A stretch of DNA of 64,000 bases, taken from the NCBI RefSeq assembly GCF_003254115.1, contig NZ_QKZV01000005.1, positions 233,489 to 297,488 of the forward strand. Direction: 5' to 3'. Below, piece by piece: positions 18,518-27,502 of the stretch. A model generated the notes under the pieces. The model was not told the DNA's origin. It made no database searches and worked only from the letters and a program-made list of their open reading frames with translations. This DNA is from Hydrotalea sandarakina (GTDB lineage Bacteria; Bacteroidota; Bacteroidia; Chitinophagales; Chitinophagaceae). Made by a program: the position numbers and the translations under genes. Every line of letters begins with the position of its first letter. The stretch's first letter is position 1.

Positions 18518-19735
18518 CTAATTTTTTTCAGTTGCCGCATACATTAGCCAATCTTTTAAACCGGCAACAATTTGTCGAGCTACTGCCACTCGAAATGCAG
18601 GATTTTTAATTTTGGTTTCATCGGCTTTATTGCTTAAAAAAGCAATTTCAACCAAACAGTTCACAAAATCTGTAGGGGCATTCAAAGCAAAGTTGAAACT
18701 TCCTACATTGCCAAATTCATTTAAATGAATGGCCAACATGCTTTTTAAAATAAATGTACTAAGCGGCCTAAAGCCAATGTGTTTATAATAAGTGCTTACC
18801 CCATTTACACTTGCATCATCGGCTGAGTTGAAATGCAAGCTAATTAATGCATCAGGATTTTTTTGTTGTAAAAACAATATTCGGTCCTTGTTATCAAACG
18901 TTGTATCGCTTGTTCTGGTCATAATTACTTTCGCATGTGCCAATTTTAATTGCCTTTCCAGCTCTTTGGCAAATAATAATGTATAATTTTTTTCAACTAA
19001 TCCATATACAGTTCCGGAAGCACCTGAATTTGTGCCACCATGTCCGGCATCTATGGCAATTGTTAAATGAGATAAGGTAACAATAGGGGGTTGACGTTTA
19101 ACTTTTATCAGCAACTTATGGCCTTCATAACCCATGCTATAACCCCAATGTTGGGCATGTTTTAATTGAATGGTTACTTCCAATACATCATTTTCGGTTT
19201 GACGATAGTACAGATTTTTGATTTCTTTCAACGATTGTAATTGGGTAATCCAATTGGTATTACTCTGCACCCCATACAGTTGAATTTTAATAGCGGATGG
19301 ATTTAACTCCATGTGCGATGTATAAGGAACTTTTTGAGGAAGATAAATAGACACAATATCATAACAACTATCGGTACCCCAGGCTTTCCATGAACCACTT
19401 AATACGGTAGGTTTGTATTGAATAGTTGTATCGGCTAAAATCATTGCTGTATCAATTAAAGCAGTGTGGTATTGCGATAATTGTACTTGAAAAAATTTTT
19501 GTGTTTTGCCAATTACTTTGCAAATAACACCTGTATCAATATAGCCCATTGTAGCACCACCTAATCTGTCGGTACCGTCACCATACAAAAAGGCAGGAAG
19601 TTTGCCGGTTGTTTTCCCATACCAAACCGTATCAATGGGTAGTGAATGATTGTTTGGTTTTTCATTTGTATCGGCCGAATGACTGCAGGCTATGAAGAAA
19701 AATGAAAATAAAACGGATAAAGAAATGTACTTCAT
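18518..19735 (-). CDS. N-acetylmuramoyl-L-alanine amidase lipoprotein (Amidase_3)
   Basis: Zinc amidase that cleaves the bond between N-acetylmuramic acid and L-Ala in peptidoglycan. 405 residues: a lipobox (FFIAC, about residue 17), an N-terminal region of about 200 residues with SH3-like and AMIN-like segments, then the Amidase_3 domain. Zinc and catalytic residues are visible in AIDAGHGG, LVEKNYTL, ISLHFNSA and VEIAFLSN. The C-terminal half of the domain is complete. It precedes no obvious partner; its role may be daughter-cell separation or wall turnover. Confidence 0.92.
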   Translation of the reverse strand: MKYISLSVLFSFFFIACSHSADTNEKPNNHSLPIDTVWYGKTTGKLPAFLYGDGTDRLGGATMGYIDTGVICKVIGKTQKFFQVQLSQYHTALIDTAMILADTTIQYKPTVLSGSWKAWGTDSCYDIVSIYLPQKVPYTSHMELNPSAIKIQLYGVQSNTNWITQLQSLKEIKNLYYRQTENDVLEVTIQLKHAQHWGYSMGYEGHKLLIKVKRQPPIVTLSHLTIAIDAGHGGTNSGASGTVYGLVEKNYTLLFAKELERQLKLAHAKVIMTRTSDTTFDNKDRILFLQQKNPDALISLHFNSADDASVNGVSTYYKHIGFRPLSTFILKSMLAIHLNEFGNVGSFNFALNAPTDFVNCLVEIAFLSNKADETKIKNPAFRVAVARQIVAGLKDWLMYAATEKN

Positions 19736-19816
19736 GGTAAAATTTTAAGCACCCTTACATTGCTAACCATGAAAATACTATTATTTCAACAAAGAAAATA
19801 AAGTAAAAGATTGGAA

Positions 19817-21085
19817 TTAGTCATATCTTCTAAAATGACGGGGCAACCAAAATTCACGAAATCCTAAAATAAAGGTTACCTGCAAATAATCTTCTTGCAC
19901 TAAACCATTGATGGTTGTACCACGAACACCCCCCTCTAAACTTACTTGACCTGTTAATGAACTTCGAAGCGCATTAAAGCCAATGCCTACGGTTCCACCA
20001 ATATTATCAATTTGCTGACCGGATACATTTACGTATGATTTGCCGGCAAAAAATCCTGCCTGATAAAATGTTTTTTCTGCTTTTAAATCACGATAAGTAT
20101 TTTTCTTACTATACTCAAAACCCAGATTTAACCTGCTACTGTTTACCAAATTATAAGAAAGTCCTCTGTAATTCAGGCTTTGCCAATTTTGAAAAGTATA
20201 ATCTGCAGCAAACGTATAATCCTCTTTATAAGTAAGCGCAATGCCTGCTGTGTACATATCAGGTAAAGTAAAATAACCAACACTATACTGCGGGTTATTA
20301 ATTAATGTAGTGGTACCATCTGTAACCAATAATGAGGTTACACTGTTAAGTTTGGTTTGTAATGAACCCGAAGCACCAATGGCTAATTTCCATTTTTTAG
20401 CAATTTTAGTTCTGTATTGCATACCAAATTTCAAGTACGGGTTATTCAAATAAGTATTCTTATTGGTTACCAAATTACTGTCTAATCCTGTGCCTGAAAT
20501 GGTTTCTGTTTGCCCTAATTGACCAAATAAATAAGAAGCTTGTAAGCCAACTGAAAAATGATCTGAAAATTTATAGCTGTTGGTTATGTAAAACAAATTC
20601 GTACTTCCGGTACCTGTATAATAGGCCGAAAATGTTTGTGGTGTACCTTGAACCACCTTATTGGCATAAAAAGAGTAGTTGGCAGTACTAAAGGGCGATA
20701 AACCAAAGCCAATTGCCCACTTAGGTCTAACTTTTATGGCCATGGCAATCCTTTTGAATTGAATATCTGAGCTTTGGTTATTGTTTACAATATCAATAGG
20801 TTGACCATAATAATTTACACCTCTGTAACGAACGGCAATTTCAAAATTGAAAAAATGCTCATCCAACATACTTAATGAAGCCGGATTAGCCATATATTGA
20901 GCTCTTGCACCGGAAAGGGCCACCCCGGCATGTCCCATTCCCGATGTACGATCTAAATAACTTTGTTCCAAGTCGCCAATTCCTATAATTGAATAAGGCG
21001 AGTTGTTGTTTTGAGCATTTAGCTTGGTAAAAAAACAATGTGATAGTAGCACTAAAAAAAATATGTAGTATGCAATTTTCTTCAT
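19817..21085 (-). CDS. Outer-membrane beta-barrel protein (FadL/OMPP1-like)
   Basis: 422 residues with a signal peptide (about 1-25) followed by NNSPYSIIGIGDL and a GMGHAGVALSGARAQYMANPASLSML segment. That Gly-Ala-x-NPA pattern is the usual start of FadL/TodX or PorV-like barrels. Many short amphipathic strands follow. It lies 9 nt after the DUF4270 lipoprotein gene and probably shares its transcript. It may move hydrophobic compounds, or be a secretion-linked barrel; neither is proved. Confidence 0.7.
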   Translation of the reverse strand: MKKIAYYIFFLVLLSHCFFTKLNAQNNNSPYSIIGIGDLEQSYLDRTSGMGHAGVALSGARAQYMANPASLSMLDEHFFNFEIAVRYRGVNYYGQPIDIVNNNQSSDIQFKRIAMAIKVRPKWAIGFGLSPFSTANYSFYANKVVQGTPQTFSAYYTGTGSTNLFYITNSYKFSDHFSVGLQASYLFGQLGQTETISGTGLDSNLVTNKNTYLNNPYLKFGMQYRTKIAKKWKLAIGASGSLQTKLNSVTSLLVTDGTTTLINNPQYSVGYFTLPDMYTAGIALTYKEDYTFAADYTFQNWQSLNYRGLSYNLVNSSRLNLGFEYSKKNTYRDLKAEKTFYQAGFFAGKSYVNVSGQQIDNIGGTVGIGFNALRSSLTGQVSLEGGVRGTTINGLVQEDYLQVTFILGFREFWLPRHFRRYD

Positions 21086-21094
21086 GGGTAAGAA

Positions 21095-22465
21095 TTAGTA
21101 CGATTTTACGGATGCATAATATAAATCTAACTCAATTTGACAATTTATATTAGGATAAAACCTATTACCGGCAACCAATCGAGCAAATTGAGATTGAAAA
21201 GCAGGATTAGGTGGCGTTAATAATAAACCGGATTGATAAAAAGGATATTCAGGATCGGCCAAAATGGTTTTTACATAATTGGTTAAATCGTACGAATAAT
21301 AACTTTTACCATTAAAATAATCGGTAACCAAATTGCCATATTGAACACCCGCAGCGGTACCGGGCGTAGCTACCGAAGTAATATCTTGACCTAACTGATT
21401 TAAAATAGTTGTAGTGGATAATCTTAGTTGAGGCGGTAAATAATAAAGCGGACTATACGTTCCTGCAACAGGTCTGACTATAAGTTGAGCCTTCAAAAAT
21501 TTGGCGTAATAGGGTAATTTTTGAATATCCTGAATATTAGGAAAGCGAATTTTAATCATGGTATTGGAAATAGGCTGAGAAAAAGCCATATTACCCGTTT
21601 GGGTACTGTTAATAACATTGGTTTTACCCGGTTGATTGAGACTACCCAAATTATTTAACATGGTAGCCGACCTGTCGGCAGTAACATGAATAAAGTGTAA
21701 GTTCCGGTTTACTAAGGGGAATGCGAGCCTGGCACTATCCTTATATAAGCTGGGATTATGATACGCCAAATAAACCGTTGCAGAGTCTGCACAGGTGTAA
21801 ACTGCATTGCTGCTGCCATTCGAAGCAATTCTAAGTCCGTAAAAATAACTTAAAAAATTGGCAGTACTTTGTAGATCTAAACTAGCTGTTTGAATTTTAT
21901 TAAATAACTCTTGCCCCAAGGCATCATCTAATCTTATATGAATTGAGTCATCAACTGAAGGGCGGATATACGTATTAATTACACCCAATGGCGTAGGAAA
22001 TACCGCAAAACTATTTTTGCTGTATAATATTGAACCCGGATCACCGTAAAATGAAGGAGGAACAATAGGCTCTGACAATCTGGATACTTGAATTTGAATT
22101 GGTTGTGTAGTATCACCATAAAAAGTTTTCTTCAACTTCATGGTGATATATAATGAGTCGTAAATAGATTTTACATAATCGGTAGCTTTTGTAGTAGGTG
22201 GTGCTATTTCATAAAAAGTTTGGGCATCCAATCGGCCAAAGTAAGGGTCAGTATAGCCACCAAAAACGGTTACACCGGTTTGGCCGGTTGAAAATGAGTC
22301 GATATAAACTGTAGAAAGTTCTACGCTAAATGTGTCAGTCATTATAATTTGTGTAATATTATTATCTAACAACTGACTACTAAAATTAATATCGGCCCGC
22401 TTACAGGCGTTCATCAACAAAACAGAAGCAAGGATAAAAAATAAAAAAAGTAATTTCTTAGGCAT
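21095..22465 (-). CDS. DUF4270 family lipoprotein
   Basis: 456 residues with a lipoprotein signal (LLMNAC, Cys about residue 21) followed by a DUF4270 pattern. Near the N terminus are DTFSVELSTVYIDSFSTGQTG and FGGYTDPYFGRLDAQTFYEI, which are characteristic. The rest is beta-rich. The family is confined largely to Bacteroidota and is of unknown function. The next gene downstream, 9 nt away, encodes a FadL-like barrel, suggesting a two-gene envelope unit. Confidence 0.85.
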   Translation of the reverse strand: MPKKLLFLFFILASVLLMNACKRADINFSSQLLDNNITQIIMTDTFSVELSTVYIDSFSTGQTGVTVFGGYTDPYFGRLDAQTFYEIAPPTTKATDYVKSIYDSLYITMKLKKTFYGDTTQPIQIQVSRLSEPIVPPSFYGDPGSILYSKNSFAVFPTPLGVINTYIRPSVDDSIHIRLDDALGQELFNKIQTASLDLQSTANFLSYFYGLRIASNGSSNAVYTCADSATVYLAYHNPSLYKDSARLAFPLVNRNLHFIHVTADRSATMLNNLGSLNQPGKTNVINSTQTGNMAFSQPISNTMIKIRFPNIQDIQKLPYYAKFLKAQLIVRPVAGTYSPLYYLPPQLRLSTTTILNQLGQDITSVATPGTAAGVQYGNLVTDYFNGKSYYSYDLTNYVKTILADPEYPFYQSGLLLTPPNPAFQSQFARLVAGNRFYPNINCQIELDLYYASVKSY

Positions 22466-22802
22466 TATAATTAGTCTTAACTATTTAAGCTTGTAGTTTT
22501 AAAGATTTATTTGGGTTTTACATATTTGAAATTTCGGTTTCAAAGTAGCATAATTTACAAATATACAGCTACAACATTTGCAAATATGCACTTCACCCAC
22601 ATATTCAAAAAACAAATACAACGCAAGGTTACAAAACATAGCACCAGTCAAAACAAAAAAACTTGTTAAATCAATCATTTTCACTAAAAAAAAGCTCACT
22701 CAAAAGTTTGACCATACCACTATTATTCTCTTATCTTTGAAACCTTAATAGAAAACCGTATAGCTTTTTTTAAAGAAAAGCAACCTAATTTCAAAAAACT
22801 AA
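22466..22802. other. Divergent intergenic region, 337 nt
   Basis: This AT-rich stretch separates the divergent DUF4270 and kelch genes. Apart from the plus-strand promoter at 22707-22739 I see no structured RNA or repeat. A 66-codon minus-strand frame at 22499-22699 is Cys-rich without any recognisable pattern and is not called. Confidence 0.6.
22707..22739 (+). promoter_or_regulatory. Bacteroidota-type promoter for the kelch gene
   Basis: TTTG at 22707-22710 and TATCTTTG at 22732-22739 are separated by 21 nt, fitting the -33 TTTG / -7 TAnnTTTG pattern. The start codon follows 63 nt later. Confidence 0.6.
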
Positions 22803-23855
22803 ATGTCAATGAAGCGAATTCAGTATTACTTTTTTTTACCCGCCAGCTTGGTATTGCTGCTAATTTCTTGCGCCAGAACTGTACTAGACCCTACTCAAAG
22901 CAGTGGAAACTGGGTGCTTTCACCTAACGATTTTGTGGGCGATCAGCGCACCGCCGCCTGTGCCTTCACAGTTGGCAATGTTGCTTATATTGGCACGGGT
23001 TATAATTTAGCTAAAAATATTCGGTATTCCGATTTATACTCTTACGATCCTACCAAAGGCTCTAACGGTAGTTGGACACAGTTAGCCAATGCCCCTGCCA
23101 ATTTTACTCCGCGCAGTAATGCAGTTGCATTCGCCATTGGTACAAATGGATATATTACTACCGGGCAGGATAATTACAATAATTTCCTTAACGATATGTG
23201 GCAATACAATACCATTACCAATACTTGGGTTCAAAAAGCAAGCTTTGCCGGCACACCTCGCATTGATGCTTTGGCTTTTTCAATTGGTAATTTAGGTTAT
23301 TTATTGTGTGGCTATGATGGCGGTTCTAACAAAAAAGATTCTTGGCAATATGATCCCAATTCAGATACATGGAGTTTAACGCCTACACAATTTACAGGTA
23401 GTAAACGCCAAGGGGGTATTGTATTTGTTTATCAAAACAAGGCCTATATAGTTACAGGTACTAATAATGGTGAAGTAAACGACTTTACAGTTTTCGATCC
23501 ATCAAACACTACCAGTCCCTGGAATCAATTACGCCCCATTACCAATGTAAGTACAGATACCTACGATGACTTATATACTAATATTATACGCGACCATGGT
23601 GTTGGATTTGTATTAGGTGACTCAGCTTACATTACTACCGGACAAAATGGTAGCTACAACATCAGTACTTGGGGATACGATTTTAAAAACGACTTATGGT
23701 TCCAAAAAACCAATTTTGAAAGAGCAGGTCGTTCAGGCGCTGTTGGATTTTCAGTTGCCGGACGAGCTTTTGTTACGACCGGTGCCAGCGGCTCTGCTTA
23801 CTATGATGACTTGAATGAATGGTTCCCTTATCAACCTTATAATCCAAATGATTAA
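22803..23855 (+). CDS. Kelch-repeat lipoprotein
   Basis: 350 residues: lipoprotein signal (LLISC, about residue 23) then about six kelch-type blades. Repeats of the form YxTTGxD...N..NDMWQYN, GYLLCGYDGGSNKKDSWQYD, AYIVTGTNNGEVNDF and AFVTTGASGSAYYDDLNEW are visible, each about 50 residues. This predicts a beta-propeller on the outer side of a membrane, probably for protein or glycan binding. It overlaps the DUF4907 gene by 8 nt, so the two are translationally coupled. Confidence 0.85.
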   Translation: MSMKRIQYYFFLPASLVLLLISCARTVLDPTQSSGNWVLSPNDFVGDQRTAACAFTVGNVAYIGTGYNLAKNIRYSDLYSYDPTKGSNGSWTQLANAPANFTPRSNAVAFAIGTNGYITTGQDNYNNFLNDMWQYNTITNTWVQKASFAGTPRIDALAFSIGNLGYLLCGYDGGSNKKDSWQYDPNSDTWSLTPTQFTGSKRQGGIVFVYQNKAYIVTGTNNGEVNDFTVFDPSNTTSPWNQLRPITNVSTDTYDDLYTNIIRDHGVGFVLGDSAYITTGQNGSYNISTWGYDFKNDLWFQKTNFERAGRSGAVGFSVAGRAFVTTGASGSAYYDDLNEWFPYQPYNPND

Positions 23856-24195
23856 AAAGTATTGGGTTTATATATTATTTGGAATAGCAGTTGTTTTTTA
23901 TGTAATAACCGGTTGGCTGAAAGATAAGCCAAAAGGTGCAGCTAAAATTCCGGAAGTAACTTATAAAACCTTTTACTCTGATAGCTTGCATTGGGGTTAC
24001 GATATTTACGTAAACAATGAATTACGATTTCATCAACCCATTATACCCGGGGCTTCAGGTAAACAAGGTTTTGTTTCGGAAGAGCAGGCAGCAACTATTG
24101 CCCGGCTCGTGATTCAAAAAATGAAAAATCATCAAACACATTTTCCAACTATTTCAAATGCTGAGTTAGATAGTTGCGGAATTACCAGAAATTAA
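23848..24195 (+). CDS. DUF4907 family protein, single-pass membrane
   Basis: 115 residues: one N-terminal membrane helix (about 5-22), then a short domain with YDIYVNNELRFHQPIIPG and GFVSEEQAATIARLVIQKM, which I recognise as DUF4907. The ATG at 23848 overlaps the kelch stop codon (ATGATTAA arrangement) and is preferred over an upstream ATG at 23815 that lies inside the kelch gene. Function unknown; coupling to the kelch lipoprotein is the main clue. Confidence 0.82.
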   Translation: MIKKYWVYILFGIAVVFYVITGWLKDKPKGAAKIPEVTYKTFYSDSLHWGYDIYVNNELRFHQPIIPGASGKQGFVSEEQAATIARLVIQKMKNHQTHFPTISNAELDSCGITRN

Positions 24196-24210
24196 TCAAT
24201 TCATGATATA

Positions 24211-24246
24211 AAAAAACCCGACAATATTAAATTGCCGGGTTTTTTA
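24211..24246. terminator. Bidirectional Rho-independent terminator
   Basis: Stem AAAACCCG(a)CAAT / ATTG(c)CGGGTTTT, loop ATTAA, with A- and T-runs on both sides. It separates the convergent DUF4907 gene and acyl-CoA dehydrogenase gene. Confidence 0.88.
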
Positions 24247-24296
24247 TTGGTTCAAACTTACAGTTGATTTTCTCTTATACTCAATCTTATGGTATA

Positions 24297-26090
24297 CTAA
24301 AAAGGATAACGATTCGCTTCAATCATTACTTTAGCAATGGTTCTGCGCGCTGCTTTAGTATTGTAAGGGTCAACTTTAGTAAAGCGCTTTAAGCCAATAT
24401 GCATCATACGTAATTCATCACCATCTGCAAAACTGTTTAAAGCATCTTTACCGGCTTTATTAATTCTATCAGCAGCATCGTATAAATAAGTACGCACCAT
24501 AGCTGCCTGAACAGCAACTGCCTCTTCGCCCTTTTGTTGTGCCAGTTTAATTAAACGAAGCAAAGCACTTTCTACATGGAACACTTCAATGGCCATATCA
24601 GCAATATTCATTAATAGCTCTTGTTCTTTTTCCAACTGCATCATTAATTTTTGAACAGCAGCACCTGCTACTAATAAAATGGCTTTTTTAAAGTTGGCAA
24701 CATATTGTAGTTCTTTTGCAAATAACCCTTCCGGTTGATTGCCAAAATCAGGAATACTCATTAGTTCTTTCGCAACGGCCATTGCCGGTGACATTAAATC
24801 TAGTTTCCCTTTCATGGCACGTTTCAACATCATATCAACCGTCAATAATCGGTTAATTTCATTGGTGCCTTCGTAAATGCGATTGATACGTGAATCGCGG
24901 TAGGCTTTACTAATAATGTATTCATCACTAAAACCATTACCGCCATGAATTTGAACACCTTCATCTACCACAAAGTCCAATAATTCACTGCCAAACACTT
25001 TTAACATGGCGCATTCTATGGCAAATTCTTCGGCCGCACCTAATAATGATTTATCAAAACCGGCACCATTTTCCATTAATTCGGCTTCTTTTAAATCAAT
25101 CCATTTTGCAGTTCTGTACAAAGCCGATTCAGCCACCCAAATACGAATGCACATTTCAGCTAATTTATGTTGTATGGCACCGAAGGTAGCAATGGGCACT
25201 TTAAATTGTTCGCGGGTATTGGCATATTGTACTGAAATGTTGGCTGCCTTTTTACTGGCACCCAATGCAGCCGCATCTAATTTTAAACGACCAATATTTA
25301 AAATATTGAAAGCAATGATATGTCCACGACCAATTTCACCTAATACATTTTCAACCGGTACTTTACAATCTTGAAAATAAAGCTGAACAGTTGAAGAACC
25401 CTTAATACCCATTTTATGCTCCTCGGGCCCCTGCGTAAATCCTTCAAAGCCTCTTTCAACAATAAATGCGGTAAACTTGTCACCATCAATTTTTGCAAAA
25501 ACCGTGTAAACATCGGCAAAACCACCATTGGTAATCCAGCATTTTTGGCCATTCAGCAAATAGTATTTTCCGTCGGCACTTAAAGTGGCAGTTGTTTTAG
25601 CACTTAATGCATCACTACCACTATTGGGCTCGGTTAATCCATATGAACCTTTCCATTCACCGGAAGCCAACTTGGGAATATATTTTTGTTTTTGTTCAGG
25701 GGTTCCAAAATACAGAATAGGTAACGAGCCAATGCCTGTATGAGCGGCAATAGCTACTGAAAATGAAAAGCCTCCGCCTAAACCCTCATTCACAATTGTA
25801 GAGGTAATAAAATCTTTACCCAAACCCCCTAATGATTCGGGAAATGAGGTGGAAAGTAGCCCCTGTTCGCCGGCTTTCTGCAATAATGAAGGCATTAAAC
25901 CGGGTTCTAACTGATCAATTCTATCAATAATGGGTTCAATTTCCGACGCAATAAATTGATGGCACATATCCATCACCATTTGCTGTTCCTCATTAAATTC
26001 TTCGGGAATAAAAGTTTGTTCGGGCAAGCTTTCCTTAATAAGCCATTCACCCCCATTAATGGCTGTTGTAGTGCTATTTGCTGTTGACAT
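24297..26090 (-). CDS. Acyl-CoA dehydrogenase family protein
   Basis: FAD enzyme that introduces the alpha-beta double bond into acyl-CoA in fatty-acid oxidation. 597 residues from ATG 26090 (an upstream TTG at 26099 is less likely), the long VLCAD-like form. Seen: YGLTEPNSGSDALS at about residue 155, CWITNGGFADVY at about residue 185, GVQIHGGNGFSDEY at about 385, and RIYEGTNEINRL, which marks the end of the catalytic core; a C-terminal helical extension of about 190 residues follows. The MarR regulator upstream on the same strand (47-nt gap) may control it. Confidence 0.92.
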   Translation of the reverse strand: MSTANSTTTAINGGEWLIKESLPEQTFIPEEFNEEQQMVMDMCHQFIASEIEPIIDRIDQLEPGLMPSLLQKAGEQGLLSTSFPESLGGLGKDFITSTIVNEGLGGGFSFSVAIAAHTGIGSLPILYFGTPEQKQKYIPKLASGEWKGSYGLTEPNSGSDALSAKTTATLSADGKYYLLNGQKCWITNGGFADVYTVFAKIDGDKFTAFIVERGFEGFTQGPEEHKMGIKGSSTVQLYFQDCKVPVENVLGEIGRGHIIAFNILNIGRLKLDAAALGASKKAANISVQYANTREQFKVPIATFGAIQHKLAEMCIRIWVAESALYRTAKWIDLKEAELMENGAGFDKSLLGAAEEFAIECAMLKVFGSELLDFVVDEGVQIHGGNGFSDEYIISKAYRDSRINRIYEGTNEINRLLTVDMMLKRAMKGKLDLMSPAMAVAKELMSIPDFGNQPEGLFAKELQYVANFKKAILLVAGAAVQKLMMQLEKEQELLMNIADMAIEVFHVESALLRLIKLAQQKGEEAVAVQAAMVRTYLYDAADRINKAGKDALNSFADGDELRMMHIGLKRFTKVDPYNTKAARRTIAKVMIEANRYPF

Positions 26091-26136
26091 ATTGTACAAT
26101 TTTATGGTTGAGCAATTGTATTTTCGGTATAGTTCA

Positions 26137-26577
26137 TTATTTTAAATTATCATATACCTGCTGCAATACTTTCTTAACAATTTCCACTTCTTCTTTATTA
26201 ATGCCTGTTAAAGCTTCTTCCATAGTTGCATTAGCTAATTGCAAGGTTAATTCTTGCAAGCTTTGTGCAGCCGGTGTTAAACACACCAAATTAATTCGTC
26301 TGTCGGTTGGCGATGGGTGACGGTTAACTAATCCTTGCTTTTCTAAGTTATCTACTAATCGGGTAATACTGGGCTTATCTCTAAACGTGCGATTGCATAA
26401 TTCCTGCTGACTTAAACAATCTTCTTTCCATAAATGATATAAAATACTCCATTGCTCAATGGTAATATCCAATCCAGCCTGCCGGAAGTTTTTTTGTAAA
26501 CGTCTGGCTACTGCTATTGATGCCATTCCATTAATAACACTGTATAATTCGCCGCGTTTAAATTGGTTGTTTGGCAT
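26137..26577 (-). CDS. MarR family transcriptional regulator
   Basis: 146 residues with a winged helix-turn-helix: SQQELCNRTFRDKPSITRLVDNLEKQGLVNRHPSPTDRRINLVCLT (about residues 65-115, including the D-R-R wing). Family members are dimeric regulators of catabolic or efflux genes that respond to small ligands. It is just upstream of the acyl-CoA dehydrogenase and diverges from a hydrolase gene; an inverted repeat directly before its start codon may be its operator. Fatty-acid response is inference. Confidence 0.9.
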   Translation of the reverse strand: MPNNQFKRGELYSVINGMASIAVARRLQKNFRQAGLDITIEQWSILYHLWKEDCLSQQELCNRTFRDKPSITRLVDNLEKQGLVNRHPSPTDRRINLVCLTPAAQSLQELTLQLANATMEEALTGINKEEVEIVKKVLQQVYDNLK

Positions 26578-26597
26578 ATAGTTAGTTATGCAACTAT
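26578..26597. promoter_or_regulatory. Candidate MarR operator
   Basis: Inverted repeat ATAGTT-N8-AACTAT directly against the MarR start codon (26577), with an inner AGTT-ATGC-AACT repeat. It sits between divergent genes, the usual place for a MarR autoregulatory site. Confidence 0.35.
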
Positions 26598-26669
26598 TTT
26601 CAAAATTGGTGTATCTTTACCAAATTACCAATTAATATTTGCGAAATTTTTGTTGGTATTTAAATAATA

Positions 26670-27482
26670 GTGGCCGTGATTCCAGAAAAAATTAGTTTTC
26701 AAAACTCGGTTATTCAATATTACACTGCCGGAACCGGGGCTCAGTACATTATTGCACTGCATGGTTATGGTGAGGATGGCAATAGCTTTGCCTTTTTGGA
26801 AAATTTATTACCGACCAACTATTCGCTCATTGCCATTGATCTTCCATTTCACGGCGGAACTATTTGGCAGGAAGGATTGCATTTTTCATTGGAAGATTTG
26901 TGGCAAATAATTCGAGGCATTACTAAAAACACAACTATACCCTACATTATAGTAGGTTACAGCATGGGTGGCAGAATGGCTTTGCAACTGTTACAATATT
27001 ATCCACAATATTTTGAAAAAGCAGTTTTATTGGCGCCTGATGGATTACATCATAACAAATGGCATTTTCTTTCAACGCAAACACGCCTGGGTAATAGAAC
27101 CTTCAAGTGGGTAATGAAGCATCCCAAACCTTTATTTGTGGCTATGGATATTTCTTGCAAACTAAAACTCTTTAATAAAAGCGTGTATAATTTTGCCCAT
27201 TATTACTTAGATGATCCACATGCAAGGGAACAGTTATATGTGCGCTGGACTACTTTGAGAAAATTTATGCCGAATCACGCCATACTAAAACAAAACATAC
27301 AAAAATATAAGATACCAGTACATTTGATTTTTGGAAAATATGATAGGGTAATTACGGCAAAGTATGGCCGGCTATTTAAAAAAGGTGTTGAGAATTGGGT
27401 TACAATTGAAGAATTGGATAGTGGTCATCAATTACTTAAAGAAAAAAATGCAGCATATATAGCACAAGCTATTTGTAAATAA
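26670..27482 (+). CDS. Alpha/beta hydrolase
   Basis: 270 residues. The alpha/beta-hydrolase core is visible: HGYGEDGNSF (oxyanion loop), GYSMGGRMALQLL nucleophile elbow (Ser at about residue 98), FGKYDRVI acid residue, and DSGHQLL catalytic His near residue 252. The track begins with GTG at 26670; the next GTG at 26676 is equally possible. It is 20 nt from the GT2 gene, suggesting a shared transcript. Substrate unknown. Confidence 0.87.
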   Translation: MAVIPEKISFQNSVIQYYTAGTGAQYIIALHGYGEDGNSFAFLENLLPTNYSLIAIDLPFHGGTIWQEGLHFSLEDLWQIIRGITKNTTIPYIIVGYSMGGRMALQLLQYYPQYFEKAVLLAPDGLHHNKWHFLSTQTRLGNRTFKWVMKHPKPLFVAMDISCKLKLFNKSVYNFAHYYLDDPHAREQLYVRWTTLRKFMPNHAILKQNIQKYKIPVHLIFGKYDRVITAKYGRLFKKGVENWVTIEELDSGHQLLKEKNAAYIAQAICK

Positions 27483-27502
27483 AATTGTTTCTTTACAGCA
27501 TC

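Noticed and set aside
22499..22699. 66-codon Cys-rich minus-strand frame
   Set aside because: AT-rich intergenic DNA before a divergent gene; no RBS, domain or conserved-looking pattern.
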